Counted from the stretch's first letter, positions 8,478 through 16,238 are shown. The stretch: DNA of 64,000 nt from Caballeronia cordobensis (GCF_001544575.2 NZ_FCNY02000016.1:98780-162779); one strand, 5' to 3'. The notes: generated by a model not told the origin, from the sequence alone. Numbers and translations are program-made.

Positions 8478-9224
8478 TCAGCGCCGCTGCAAAAAGCGCG
8501 CGAACGCGTCCTTCGCTGCGGGCGAGGTGACGGTCTCAACCATCGATTGCTGTTCAGACGCAAACTGACGCATCACCCATTGCTCGACTCCTTCTTTCAT
8601 CAGCCGCTTGGTCCGCTGCACGGCGTCCGCAGGTAACTTCGCGAGTGCACGCGCCCGGTCGTATGCCGTGGCGCGCAGCGCGTCGGCATCCACGACGGCA
8701 TTGATGAGACCCCAGGACGCCGCCTGCTCGGCGGACATGCGGCTACCGCAAAGCAGCAGATCGGCGGCTTTGACACGGCCGACCAGCAGCGGAAGGAGAA
8801 CGCTTGCCGCACCTTCCGGTGTGATGCCGAGACTCGTGAACGGCATGGCGAAGAACGAACGTGGCGTTGCAAACACGAAATCCGCGTGCAACAGCATGGT
8901 CGTGCCGATTCCGATAGCGGGGCCGTCCACCGCGGCGATGACCGGCTGCCGGACGTGCATCAGCGCGCGGAAAAAGCGCCAGACGGGCGCATCGTCCGTA
9001 ACCGGGGGGAAGGTGACGAAGTCCTCGATGTCGTTGCCTGCGGTGAATATGCCGTCACCGCCCATCAAAATGATCGATTCGACTTCGTCCGATGCGTCCG
9101 CATCCTGCAATGCGCGTGCGAGCTGAGCGTACATGTCGCTCGTGATCGCGTTCTTCGAAGCGGGCCGATCGATTCTCAATTCGAGCACGCCGCCGTGCAT
9201 CGCCGACTGAACATAGCTGGACAT
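8478..9224 (-). CDS. Enoyl-CoA hydratase/isomerase family protein
   Basis: 248 residues of the crotonase superfamily: CoA-binding and oxyanion segments GNDIEDFVTF and GPAIGIGTTMLLHADFVFA, followed by FTSLGITPEGAAS with the conserved acidic residue. Members hydrate or isomerise acyl-CoA double bonds in degradation pathways. A GAGG ribosome site precedes ATG 9224. Upstream lies an inverted repeat (9283-9301) that may be its operator; the Rrf2 regulator follows on the same strand. The acyl substrate is not deducible. Confidence 0.9.
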   Translation of the reverse strand: MSSYVQSAMHGGVLELRIDRPASKNAITSDMYAQLARALQDADASDEVESIILMGGDGIFTAGNDIEDFVTFPPVTDDAPVWRFFRALMHVRQPVIAAVDGPAIGIGTTMLLHADFVFATPRSFFAMPFTSLGITPEGAASVLLPLLVGRVKAADLLLCGSRMSAEQAASWGLINAVVDADALRATAYDRARALAKLPADAVQRTKRLMKEGVEQWVMRQFASEQQSMVETVTSPAAKDAFARFLQRR

Positions 9225-9282
9225 AAGCGCCTCACTGTGCGTCGCCGCAGCATTTCAACCACGGCCGACGTTCGTATGTAAT

Positions 9283-9301
9283 GGTTATCGTAACTATAAC
9301 C
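9283..9301. promoter_or_regulatory. Inverted repeat, candidate operator of the enoyl-CoA hydratase operon
   Basis: GGTTAT-N7-ATAACC, a 6-base perfect inverted repeat about 60 bases upstream of the enoyl-CoA hydratase start, in an AT-richer stretch. The Rrf2 regulator encoded in the same operon is the obvious candidate to bind it. Inference from symmetry and position only. Confidence 0.4.
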
Positions 9302-9351
9302 TCATCGACCCCGGTTGCCAACGTCGGCGATAGCGTCTGCGCGGGGGGGCG

Positions 9352-10119
9352 TTACTTGACGGTGTATCCGCCGTCGGCGGAGAGCACTTGTCCCGTGACG
9401 AACGACGCCCGGTCGGACAACAGGAACAACGCCGCTTGAGCGATCTCGACCGGTTCGCCCGTGCGTCCGATCGGGTGAGCCGCGGCAAGTGGATGCACGG
9501 CGTAGCCTTTCGCTTCATCCAGTTTGAACGATCCTTCCGTCATCGGCGTGCGTGTGAGACCCGGCGATACGACGTTGACGCGTACGCCTTTATCGGCCGA
9601 TTCGAGCGCAGCCGCCTTGGCCAGTGCTTCGAGGCCGCCTTTGCTCGCGCTGTAAAGGGATTCGCCCGGAATGAACACTTGCGCGAGGACCGACGAAGTA
9701 AAGACGATGGAGCCGCTGCCTTGCTCGTACATCACCGGCAACTGCGCCTTCAGACAATTGAATCCGCCCTTCAGATTCACGTCGATGACTTCATTCCACG
9801 TGTCCTCGTCCTGATCGATCAACATGCGGTGCCCGTCGGAGATACCGAAGTTATTGAACGCGCAATCGACACGGCCGTAGAGCGCGACGATCGTGTCCAT
9901 CATCGTGTTCACGCTCGATGAATTTGCGACATCCACTTCCAGATACAAGGCTTCCTTACCGGCCTTCGTGATCGCGTCGACAACGGCTTCACCTTCAACA
10001 CGGCGTCGCCCTGTAACGACGACCTTCGCACCTTCATCGGCGAACAGTTTCGCGGCTTCAGCGCCGATACCCGATGTGCCACCGACTATCAGTACGACTT
10101 TGTCTTGCAGCAGAGACAT
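9352..10119 (-). CDS. Short-chain dehydrogenase/reductase with intact catalytic residues
   Basis: 255 residues. Classical SDR: cofactor motif VGGTSGIG near residues 12-19, NNFG at 89-92, Ser142/143, and Tyr156-Lys160 in YSASK, ending with the TGQVLSADGGYTVK tail. AGAGGAACATC precedes ATG 10119. Classical SDRs of this length oxidise or reduce hydroxyl/keto groups with NAD(P). It is divergent from the aldolase/amino acid dehydrogenase operon at 10465 and may act in the same pathway. Confidence 0.92.
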   Translation of the reverse strand: MSLLQDKVVLIVGGTSGIGAEAAKLFADEGAKVVVTGRRRVEGEAVVDAITKAGKEALYLEVDVANSSSVNTMMDTIVALYGRVDCAFNNFGISDGHRMLIDQDEDTWNEVIDVNLKGGFNCLKAQLPVMYEQGSGSIVFTSSVLAQVFIPGESLYSASKGGLEALAKAAALESADKGVRVNVVSPGLTRTPMTEGSFKLDEAKGYAVHPLAAAHPIGRTGEPVEIAQAALFLLSDRASFVTGQVLSADGGYTVK

Positions 10120-10464
10120 GATGTTCCTCTTGAGGATTGGTTTGAGCCGTTCAGCTTAGTCAATAGACATAGCTGCTTCAAACGAATTCCTGTTCGAACA
10201 ACGCATCGTGGCCGGTACATGCGCCGTGAATGTCGCGCGAAGGTCCGCGCGACGGCGTGTTCGCGGCTAATGGACTTCGCTCGAACGCACCGAAGAATCG
10301 AACAAACCGCGATCGCACGCGCCCAACTGTTTCGAAGTGGAACAGTGCATTCATCCGTCGCACGAGCTGGGAATCGTACAGCGCAAAAACGTTCTATCCG
10401 TCCACGCATGTCGTTCGCATACTGCAGAGATGCATTGAACGAATCTCTTCACAGCAGAGAAATC
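10120..10464. other. Divergent intergenic region before the aldolase operon
   Basis: 345 bases between the SDR and the aldolase gene. It contains an inverted repeat ACTGTT...AACAGT around 10327-10347 and, further down, the motif described at 10381-10398. No protein-coding potential was recognised. Confidence 0.5.
10381..10398 (+). promoter_or_regulatory. Copy of a shared regulatory motif (GCGCAAAAACGTTCTATC)
   Basis: The sequence CGCAAAAACGTTCTATC lies about 66 bases before the aldolase start. A near-identical copy (one base different) occurs at 13469-13485, with a reverse-oriented partial copy at 13430-13444, between the AraC and GAF/Fis regulator genes. A 16-of-17 match at two promoters 3 kb apart suggests a common regulator, most likely one of those two. 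Confidence 0.55.
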
Positions 10465-11370
10465 ATGAACAGACTGGAATTGATTGCGGCAGTATTCTCG
10501 CCATTTGGCGCGAACGGCGAACTTGCGCTCGACGCGGTGAATCGACAGATCGATCGTCTCGTCGACGATGGCGTGGACGGCGCATTCGTGTGCGGTACGA
10601 CGGGCGAGGGCAGTTCGCTCGACACATCGGAGCGCAAGCGGCTCGCCTCATACTGGCGAGAGAAGTCAGCAGGCAAGCTCAAGGTCATGGTGCACGTTGG
10701 CCACACCAGTTTGCGCGAAGCGGCCGATCTCGCCGCGCACGCCCAATCGATTGGCGCCGATGGTGTGGCAGCCGTCGTGCCGTATTTCCTCAAGCCGTCG
10801 AATGCCGACGATGCCGTTGCGTGTCTTCAGCACATCGCTGAAGCGGCTCCGGACACTGATCTGTATTACTACCATATCCCGATGCTGACGAACTTCAATG
10901 TGCCGGCCTCGGAGATCGTCGTGCGTGCGCAGCAACGTATTCCCAACTTCGCCGGCGTCAAGTTCACCGACGACAATCTCTCTGAACTTGCGCGTGTGCA
11001 AGATCAGCTAGGCGCGCAAGGAAAAGTCTATTTCGGACGCGACGATCTGTTGCTCAAGGCGCTTCAGATCGGCGTGCGTGGCGCAGTCGGAATGAGCTAC
11101 AACTTTTCCGGAAAGTATTTCCACCGCATGTTCGACGCCTATACGCGCGAACGCGATGTCGAAGTCGAAGATATGCAAGCCGACGTGAGCAATCTGCTCA
11201 AGCTGGCGATGCAGTATGGACTGACCAACGTACTCAAGGCCATCAGCGTCCTGGCCGGCGTGGACTGCGGTCCCTCGCGCATGCCGCTCAGGACAATCCG
11301 TCTGCTGGAGCTCGATTCGATCCTGAAGGACCGGGCGATGAAGGCCGCTGTCGAGCGGCTCATGTCGTAA
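10465..11370 (+). CDS. DapA/NanA family aldolase, N-acetylneuraminate-lyase-like
   Basis: 301 residues, a class I aldolase of the DapA superfamily (TIM barrel, Schiff base). GTTGEGSS near 44-51 binds the keto-acid carboxylate, YYYHIPMLTNFNVP near 134-147 supplies the catalytic Tyr, and Lys166 in FAGVKFTDDN is the Schiff-base lysine. The YYHIP pattern is closer to N-acetylneuraminate lyase than to dihydrodipicolinate synthase, so cleavage or formation of a pyruvate-derived keto acid is likely. ATG 10465 matches the family N-terminus; longer upstream frames are spurious. An amino acid dehydrogenase follows 46 bases downstream. Confidence 0.92.
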   Translation: MNRLELIAAVFSPFGANGELALDAVNRQIDRLVDDGVDGAFVCGTTGEGSSLDTSERKRLASYWREKSAGKLKVMVHVGHTSLREAADLAAHAQSIGADGVAAVVPYFLKPSNADDAVACLQHIAEAAPDTDLYYYHIPMLTNFNVPASEIVVRAQQRIPNFAGVKFTDDNLSELARVQDQLGAQGKVYFGRDDLLLKALQIGVRGAVGMSYNFSGKYFHRMFDAYTRERDVEVEDMQADVSNLLKLAMQYGLTNVLKAISVLAGVDCGPSRMPLRTIRLLELDSILKDRAMKAAVERLMS

Positions 11371-11416
11371 GCGTTCGACGATTCCGCATTATTTAAATTC
11401 ATTCTTGGAGCCTGAA

Positions 11417-12478
11417 GTGAGCAACCTCGCTATTCCCACCGATCACGAAGTATTTCAAATCAAGCCCGGAAAACGCACGGGACTACCCGTGATGATCGGT
11501 GTGCATTCGACTGCGCTGGGTCCGGCAATCGGCGGCTTGCGGATCAAGACTTACGACGACAGTGCCGCGGGCATCGCAGACGTGTTGCGCCTTTCGCAGG
11601 CGATGACCTTGAAGGCGGCCGCCATCGACAACGGCAGCGGCGGCGGCAAGACGGTTGTTCCCTTGCCGAAAGACTTCATGTTGACGCCGCAGATCAAGGA
11701 AGCGATTCTCCTCGACGTAGCCGATCACGTGCATGCGCTCGGCGGCAACTATCACGTTGCGCCGGACGTCGGGACGGGGCCGCTCGATATCGACGTGATT
11801 CGCCGTCGCACACCGTTTGCGGGTGGCTATTCGAAGGAAGCGGGCGGGGCGGGCGGCACGACGTACGGCACGTACATCGGTCTCGATACGGCGATCCGCA
11901 CGGCGGTCCGGCGCGTGCTGAAGAAGACGTCGATGAAGGGCTCGCGCGTGAGCATCGTCGGTCTGGGCGGGATCGGTACGCTGATCGCGCGCGACTACGC
12001 GGCGGAGGGCGCAACGCTGACGGTGTCCGACATCGATCGGTCGCGCAGGGATTTTGCGGAGGAAATCGGCGCGAAGTGGGTCGAGCCGGAAGAAGCGATG
12101 CTTGCCGATTGCGAGGTGCTCGCGCCATGCGCCCTCGGCGGCGTGCTGACGCACTGCAAGGTGCCGAATTTGTCGGCGAAGATCATCTGCGGCGCCGCGA
12201 ACAATCAACTCGCGACCGACGATGTCGCCGATGCGTTGAAGGCGCGCGGCATCGTCTATGTTCCGGATTTCATCGCGAATGCGGGCGGTCTGATGTACGC
12301 GTCGGGCATCGAGTTTCATCACCGCTCGGAGGCTGGCTCGGAGACGCACACGCGCGAAGGTATCGCCCGCAATGTCGATATCGTGCTGAGCGAAGCGGAG
12401 CGGTCGGTGATATCAACGCATTCCGCCGCGATCGATCTCGCACTCGCGCGTCTCGACGCCGCAAGCAAGCGAGTCTGA
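11417..12478 (+). CDS. Leucine/valine-type amino acid dehydrogenase (Glu/Leu/Phe/Val DH family)
   Basis: 353 residues. Features of the family: GGLR at 39-42, catalytic Lys66 in MTLKAA and Lys78 in GGGKTV, a catalytic Asp in APDVGTGP, Rossmann motif GLGGIG, and GAANNQL. These enzymes reversibly deaminate branched-chain or aromatic amino acids with NAD. GTG 11417 is chosen as start because TTGGAG lies 6 bases before it. With the upstream keto-acid aldolase it forms a two-gene operon that could interconvert an amino acid and an aldol product. The substrate preference cannot be told from sequence. Confidence 0.9.
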   Translation: MSNLAIPTDHEVFQIKPGKRTGLPVMIGVHSTALGPAIGGLRIKTYDDSAAGIADVLRLSQAMTLKAAAIDNGSGGGKTVVPLPKDFMLTPQIKEAILLDVADHVHALGGNYHVAPDVGTGPLDIDVIRRRTPFAGGYSKEAGGAGGTTYGTYIGLDTAIRTAVRRVLKKTSMKGSRVSIVGLGGIGTLIARDYAAEGATLTVSDIDRSRRDFAEEIGAKWVEPEEAMLADCEVLAPCALGGVLTHCKVPNLSAKIICGAANNQLATDDVADALKARGIVYVPDFIANAGGLMYASGIEFHHRSEAGSETHTREGIARNVDIVLSEAERSVISTHSAAIDLALARLDAASKRV

Positions 12479-12496
12479 CGTCGCACAATCGAAGCT

Positions 12497-12532
12497 TCAC
12501 CGCATGCGCAAAGCGCGGCTAGCGTGCGGTGA
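12497..12532. terminator. Candidate bidirectional terminator between convergent genes
   Basis: Perfect 8-base arms TCACCGCA (12497-12504) and TGCGGTGA (12525-12532) with inner GC-rich pairing, placed between the convergent amino acid dehydrogenase and AraC genes and overlapping the end of the latter. No T-run follows, so the call is tentative. Confidence 0.4.
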
Positions 12533-13379
12533 ACCTTCTCGTGAGATGCCCAGGCGGAAAGCCGAAACAACTCTTGAACTGGCGGCCGAAGTGGCTGTGA
12601 TCGGCAAAGCCTGCGAGCAACGCGACGCGGCTGATGTCTTCGCCTGCGTACAACATCGACTTGGCTTGCGCAATGCGCAGCACGAGTTGATAGCGATGCG
12701 GCGGCAAGCCATACGCCTGACTGAAGCGCCGGCAGAAATGCGCGGGCGAGAGCGACGCGTGGCGTGCGAGTTCGTTCAAAGGGATCGCTTCATTGAGATT
12801 CGCCTTCAGATGTGCGAGCGCGGCGTCGAGGCGACGTTCGTATCGTTGCGCGTAGAAATCGTCGGAATCGACCGGCGCGAATGCGTGACGGATCAGAATC
12901 TGATCGACGACACGCTCGAACGCGCGGTCCAGCGACGGAGACGGATGCTTGCCGGCGCGCTCGCTCTCGATTGCCGCGAACACGAACGACGCCATTAAAT
13001 CGACGAGCCACGGATCGCTTACACCAGTGGCGGGCAAATTGACTTCATGAAGGCCGAGGGCGTCGGCGCGCTCGCGCAACTGCTCGTCGCTGACGTAGAG
13101 CATGACGTATTGGCAGGGCTGCTCGCCGACCGCACAGCCCGCATGCGGCCGATACGGCGGCATCAGGATCAACTGCCCTGTCTCGATGATGTTGCGCTCA
13201 GGCCCGATGGCATTGTTCTGCGCGCCGGACAATACCGCACCGAACGACCACGTCTCATGCAGATGCGGCGCGAAACGGTGTGTGCCAAAACTCGCGTGCA
13301 TGACTTCCACGCCCGCGCGCAAGTGCGCACCGGCGGTGAAATGCACGAAGTCAGTGGTCGAACCGTTCTTTGAACGCAT
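12519..13379 (-). CDS. AraC family transcriptional regulator (cupin N-terminus)
   Basis: 286 residues from ATG 13379. An N-terminal cupin sensor (FGTHRFAPHLHETWSFGAVL ... LMPPYRPHAG) precedes a C-terminal AraC DNA-binding domain (EAIPLNELARHASLSPAHFC ... LLAGFADHSHFGRQFKSCFG). A longer frame reaches 13514, but its first 45 residues are unlike AraC proteins and cover the shared promoter motif, so the internal ATG is preferred. It is divergent from the GAF/Fis regulator and converges on the aldolase operon, which it may control. Confidence 0.88.
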   Translation of the reverse strand: MRSKNGSTTDFVHFTAGAHLRAGVEVMHASFGTHRFAPHLHETWSFGAVLSGAQNNAIGPERNIIETGQLILMPPYRPHAGCAVGEQPCQYVMLYVSDEQLRERADALGLHEVNLPATGVSDPWLVDLMASFVFAAIESERAGKHPSPSLDRAFERVVDQILIRHAFAPVDSDDFYAQRYERRLDAALAHLKANLNEAIPLNELARHASLSPAHFCRRFSQAYGLPPHRYQLVLRIAQAKSMLYAGEDISRVALLAGFADHSHFGRQFKSCFGFPPGHLTRRFTAR

Positions 13380-13429
13380 CGTCAGGGTCGCGGGTATTCG
13401 TCGAAGTATCGGGCGATCTCGTTGCGGAT

Positions 13430-13485
13430 GATAGAACGTTTTTGTCGGATTGCGCGCAGATGCGCGTGCGCAAAATCGTTCTATC
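13430..13485. promoter_or_regulatory. Paired motif between divergent regulators (GATAGAACG ... CGTTCTATC)
   Basis: GATAGAACGTTTTTG (13430-13444) and, 24 bases later in opposite orientation, CGCAAAATCGTTCTATC (13469-13485) form a large inverted pair in the AraC // GAF-Fis intergenic region. The right-hand member recurs at 10382-10398 before the aldolase gene. The arrangement looks like two operator half-sites for a dimeric regulator that also controls the aldolase operon. Confidence 0.55.
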
Positions 13486-13537
13486 GATCGCTGAAATGAC
13501 TTTGCATACTTCATTCATCGGGAGAGGGAGGTGATGC

Positions 13538-14641
13538 ATGAGCAGCGGGAGCGACGGCCTGTCGACGATATTCGGCGCGGAACTGCGCAAGATACGCGCG
13601 CGCGAACGATTCGTGCTCGACGGACAGCGTCCTTCAGGTCTGGTCAGCGAGTCGATCATTCAATCGTGGGAACGTTGCCTGAGCCGGGGCCGTTCGACGC
13701 ACGAATGCGTTGTGCCGACGCTCCTGCCGAAGCACGCAATGAAGCACAGTCTGCGGCGTAGCCAGAAGATCGTCGATGCGGCCGATCCGGCGTTGCGCAA
13801 GCTCGACGCTGCGCTCACGCATACGGGCTGTGTGATGTCGCTTCTCGATCCGGCGGGCGTCGTCATTCACGCGGGTTCCGAACACCCGGCATCGGGCGAG
13901 CTCGTACGGCAATGGTGTCGCGTCGGCGTCGATCTGTCGGAGGAGGCGATGGGCACGAGCGCGCCGGCTATTGTGATGCAGAGCGGAGGTGCGGCGCAGG
14001 TCGACTGTGCCGAACATTACTTCGCGGGACACGCATCGATACGCTGCGCGGCCGCGCCTGTCCTGGACTGGCATGGCGGACTTGCAGGCATCTTGAACAT
14101 CGCGGTCGAGTCCCGCGCCTTCGGCTTCGACGCGAAGGAAATCGTCATGACGTATGCCGCATCGATCGAGAATCGCTTGCTGCGCATGCAACCGGCGGGA
14201 TATCGACTCATCGAGTTTCACCTCGCGACGGACATGATCGGTCCGGGTTCCGCCGGGCTGGCAGGGGTTCGGCAAGACGGGCGCGTCGTATGGATCAACG
14301 GCGTCGGCGCACGTTTGCTGGGCGTCTCGCGCGCGCCGAATTGCGATGTCGAGACAATCTTCGGAATTGCGTTCGACGTGCTGCGCATGAGCGATGAAAC
14401 CGTACTGCATCGTTTGCCGAACGGTCTTACCGTTTGCATGTCGATATCCGGATCGCCCGCGCACGGACCGGCGCAAATGCATATCGCCGTGTCGCGCGAT
14501 GACCGTCTCGCCGACCAGCACAACCGGCTCATCCTCGAAACGCTCGCGGCCAACGACGGCAACATCGCACGCGCGGCCCGGCGGCTCGGCGTATCGCGCG
14601 GCACGATCTATCGCGCCATGGGCACGAGCGGGTCACGTTAG
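13538..14641 (+). CDS. GAF-domain regulator with Fis-type HTH, AcoR-like but lacking the AAA+ domain
   Basis: 367 residues. The N-terminus resembles AcoR-type activators (VSESIIQSWERCLSRG), followed by a GAF-like sensor with GTSAPAIVMQSGGAAQVDCA and HASIRCAAAPVLDWHGGLAG. A PAS-like segment follows (VRQDGRVVWINGVGARLLG), and a C-terminal Fis helix-turn-helix (NDGNIARAARRLGVSRGTIYRAMG). The sigma-54 AAA+ ATPase module (GAFTGA motif) normally found between sensor and Fis domains is absent, so it cannot activate sigma-54 directly. GGGAGGTG precedes ATG 13538. Its end overlaps the convergent TetR gene by 9 bases. Confidence 0.85.
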   Translation: MSSGSDGLSTIFGAELRKIRARERFVLDGQRPSGLVSESIIQSWERCLSRGRSTHECVVPTLLPKHAMKHSLRRSQKIVDAADPALRKLDAALTHTGCVMSLLDPAGVVIHAGSEHPASGELVRQWCRVGVDLSEEAMGTSAPAIVMQSGGAAQVDCAEHYFAGHASIRCAAAPVLDWHGGLAGILNIAVESRAFGFDAKEIVMTYAASIENRLLRMQPAGYRLIEFHLATDMIGPGSAGLAGVRQDGRVVWINGVGARLLGVSRAPNCDVETIFGIAFDVLRMSDETVLHRLPNGLTVCMSISGSPAHGPAQMHIAVSRDDRLADQHNRLILETLAANDGNIARAARRLGVSRGTIYRAMGTSGSR

Positions 14642-15226
14642 CGTCTGTTCACCTGGCTGGTACGCATTCAGCAAGCGCTCGATCAGTTTCATCAGCGCAT
14701 CGGGAGACGGTAATTCCGCTCCGGTCCACGCGTTGAAAGCGACGCCTTGCCACACCGAGAATAGCGCGAAGCTCAGCATATCCGGCTCGCGCGCATTCAT
14801 GCCGATACACAGCTTCGTCAGATGTTCGCGCAGACTCATCGACTCGTTATCGAGCAAGTGGGCGATGGCATCGTTGCGTCGCGTGCATTGCGTCTGCATC
14901 GCCTGAATCCTGCCGATCAAGCCCGGAGACAAGCGCGAGAGGACGTGCAAGATCTGACGCCGCGCATCATCGGGTTGAGCCCCGGACGCTTCGTCGAAGA
15001 TATTGCGTAATACGTTGCAGTGACGCAGAACGTATTCCAGCAGGAGCGCTTGCCTCGATCCAAACAGTCGATAAACCGCCACCTTGTGCAATCCGGCCCT
15101 GCACGCAATTTCATCGACGGAAACATTGTCGATGCCTTTATCGCGACTCAACGTGTGAACCGCATCGAGCAGCGCCGCTCGCGACGCAGCGCTGGACATG
15201 CGCGCACGGCGCGGCACGTCGATCAA
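14633..15226 (-). CDS. TetR family transcriptional regulator
   Basis: 197 residues. The N-terminal TetR helix-turn-helix is clear (SRAALLDAVHTLSRDKGIDN, then VDEIACRAGLHKVAVYRLFG); the rest is the helical ligand-binding/dimer domain. It is divergent from the SDR-porin-transporter operon beginning at 15428 and may repress it through the palindrome at 15356-15367, but no direct evidence ties the two. The start at 15226 follows the usual TetR length. Confidence 0.9.
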   Translation of the reverse strand: MIDVPRRARMSSAASRAALLDAVHTLSRDKGIDNVSVDEIACRAGLHKVAVYRLFGSRQALLLEYVLRHCNVLRNIFDEASGAQPDDARRQILHVLSRLSPGLIGRIQAMQTQCTRRNDAIAHLLDNESMSLREHLTKLCIGMNAREPDMLSFALFSVWQGVAFNAWTGAELPSPDALMKLIERLLNAYQPGEQTLT

Positions 15227-15355
15227 GAGGTAGCAACGGTTTCAGGAATCGAACCGTCGCCGATTTTTCGAGTGTCAGAAGCGATGAGGGTATTCACGGG
15301 TGGGTGTCTCCTTGCAATTAGGTGTGGACACACGTATCGTAGTTCCACCGCTGCA

Positions 15356-15367
15356 GATTTGCAAATC
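15356..15367. promoter_or_regulatory. Perfect palindrome in duplicated promoter, copy 1
   Basis: GATTTGCAAATC, a 12-base perfect palindrome 60 bases before the SDR start, preserved identically in the second promoter copy (24520-24531). A candidate operator for a dimeric regulator such as the nearby TetR or the MarR encoded at the end of the operon. Confidence 0.45.
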
Positions 15368-15427
15368 GGTAATAGCACGAACCCCGGCGCAACCGCCGCG
15401 GCGACACAGAACTCAGACGGAGCAGCG

Positions 15428-16156
15428 ATGAACAGGACATCGAAGAAGGTGGCGGTCATAGCGGGGGTCGGAGAGGGACTGGGACAGGCGATCGCACGGC
15501 GGTTCGCGCCGGACTATCTCGTCATGTTTGCCCGCGATCTGGAGAAGTTGCAGGGCTATGCCGCGCAGTTGCGCGATGCGGGCAGCGAAGCCACTGGCAT
15601 GAAGGTGGACCTGCGCGTGGAGCGCGAGATCGTGGAGGCGCTCGCGACGATCGAGCAGGAGATCGGGCCGATTGAAGTCGCGGTGTACAACGCGGGCGCA
15701 CAGCATCGCAAGCCGTTGCTGGAGATTAGCGGCGACGCTTTCGAGAAGGTCTGGCGGCTGGGTGCATTCGGCGCGTTCGTCTTCGCACGCGAAGCGGTGC
15801 GGCACATGGAGCCACGCGGCCAGGGCACGATTATTTTCACGGGCGCGACCTCGTCGCTGCGCGGCGGGGCGAACTTCGGCGCGTTCGCGGCAGCGAAATT
15901 CGCCACCCGTGCGGTGATTCAGAGCATTGCGCGGGAGTTCGGGCCCAAGGGCATCCACGCGGCCACGGTGATCATCGACGGCGCGGTGAACATGCCGGCG
16001 ATCCACCGGCTGTTTCCCGATCTGGCCAAGAGCATGCCGCCCGATGGCATGTTATCGACCGATGAAGTGGCCGAAACGTATTACCAGATTCATCGGCAGC
16101 ATCGCAGCGCATGGACACTCGAAGCCGATCTGCGGCCCTATAGCGAGAAGTTCTGA
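15428..16156 (+). CDS. SDR family oxidoreductase, duplicated copy 1 (catalytic Tyr replaced by Phe)
   Basis: 242 residues. Rossmann start VAVIAGVGEGLG and the VYNAGAQ segment mark an SDR. Where classical enzymes have Ser...Tyr-x3-Lys this protein reads FTGATSSLRGG ... AFAAAK: Lys is kept, Tyr is Phe and Ser is replaced by Thr/Gly. Relatives with this pattern exist in proteobacteria, so the change is probably a subfamily trait. It is 1 residue shorter than copy 2 (24592) and differs at about 3 other residues. It heads an operon with flavoprotein, porin, transporter and LLM monooxygenase. Confidence 0.92.
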   Translation: MNRTSKKVAVIAGVGEGLGQAIARRFAPDYLVMFARDLEKLQGYAAQLRDAGSEATGMKVDLRVEREIVEALATIEQEIGPIEVAVYNAGAQHRKPLLEISGDAFEKVWRLGAFGAFVFAREAVRHMEPRGQGTIIFTGATSSLRGGANFGAFAAAKFATRAVIQSIAREFGPKGIHAATVIIDGAVNMPAIHRLFPDLAKSMPPDGMLSTDEVAETYYQIHRQHRSAWTLEADLRPYSEKF

Positions 16157-16238
16157 ACGGCGTGAAATTCCGCCGACGTACCCCGTGGCCGGCGCCCGAA
16201 GCGTGCGGCCGGTTCGAATGCCTCTCTGGTGAATCACG

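Larger units (their letters stand above)
15275..16156. repeat. 882-bp duplicated segment, copy 1 (promoter, divergent gene start, SDR)
   Basis: Matches 24439-25323. It carries the first codons of the divergent SDR gene (as a dead stub on the minus strand, 15275-15297), the whole intergenic promoter, and the complete rightward SDR gene. The first 198 or so bases (through 15472) and the last 110 or so are identical to copy 2; by hand count about 26 substitutions and one 3-base deletion lie in the middle. The truncated stub shows that this copy is the derived one. Homology stops just outside both ends. Confidence 0.93.

Noticed and set aside
15223..15459. 78-codon minus-strand frame at the left end of repeat copy 1
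   Set aside because: It is the duplicated promoter and first codons of the SDR fused by chance to unrelated sequence, not a functional gene.
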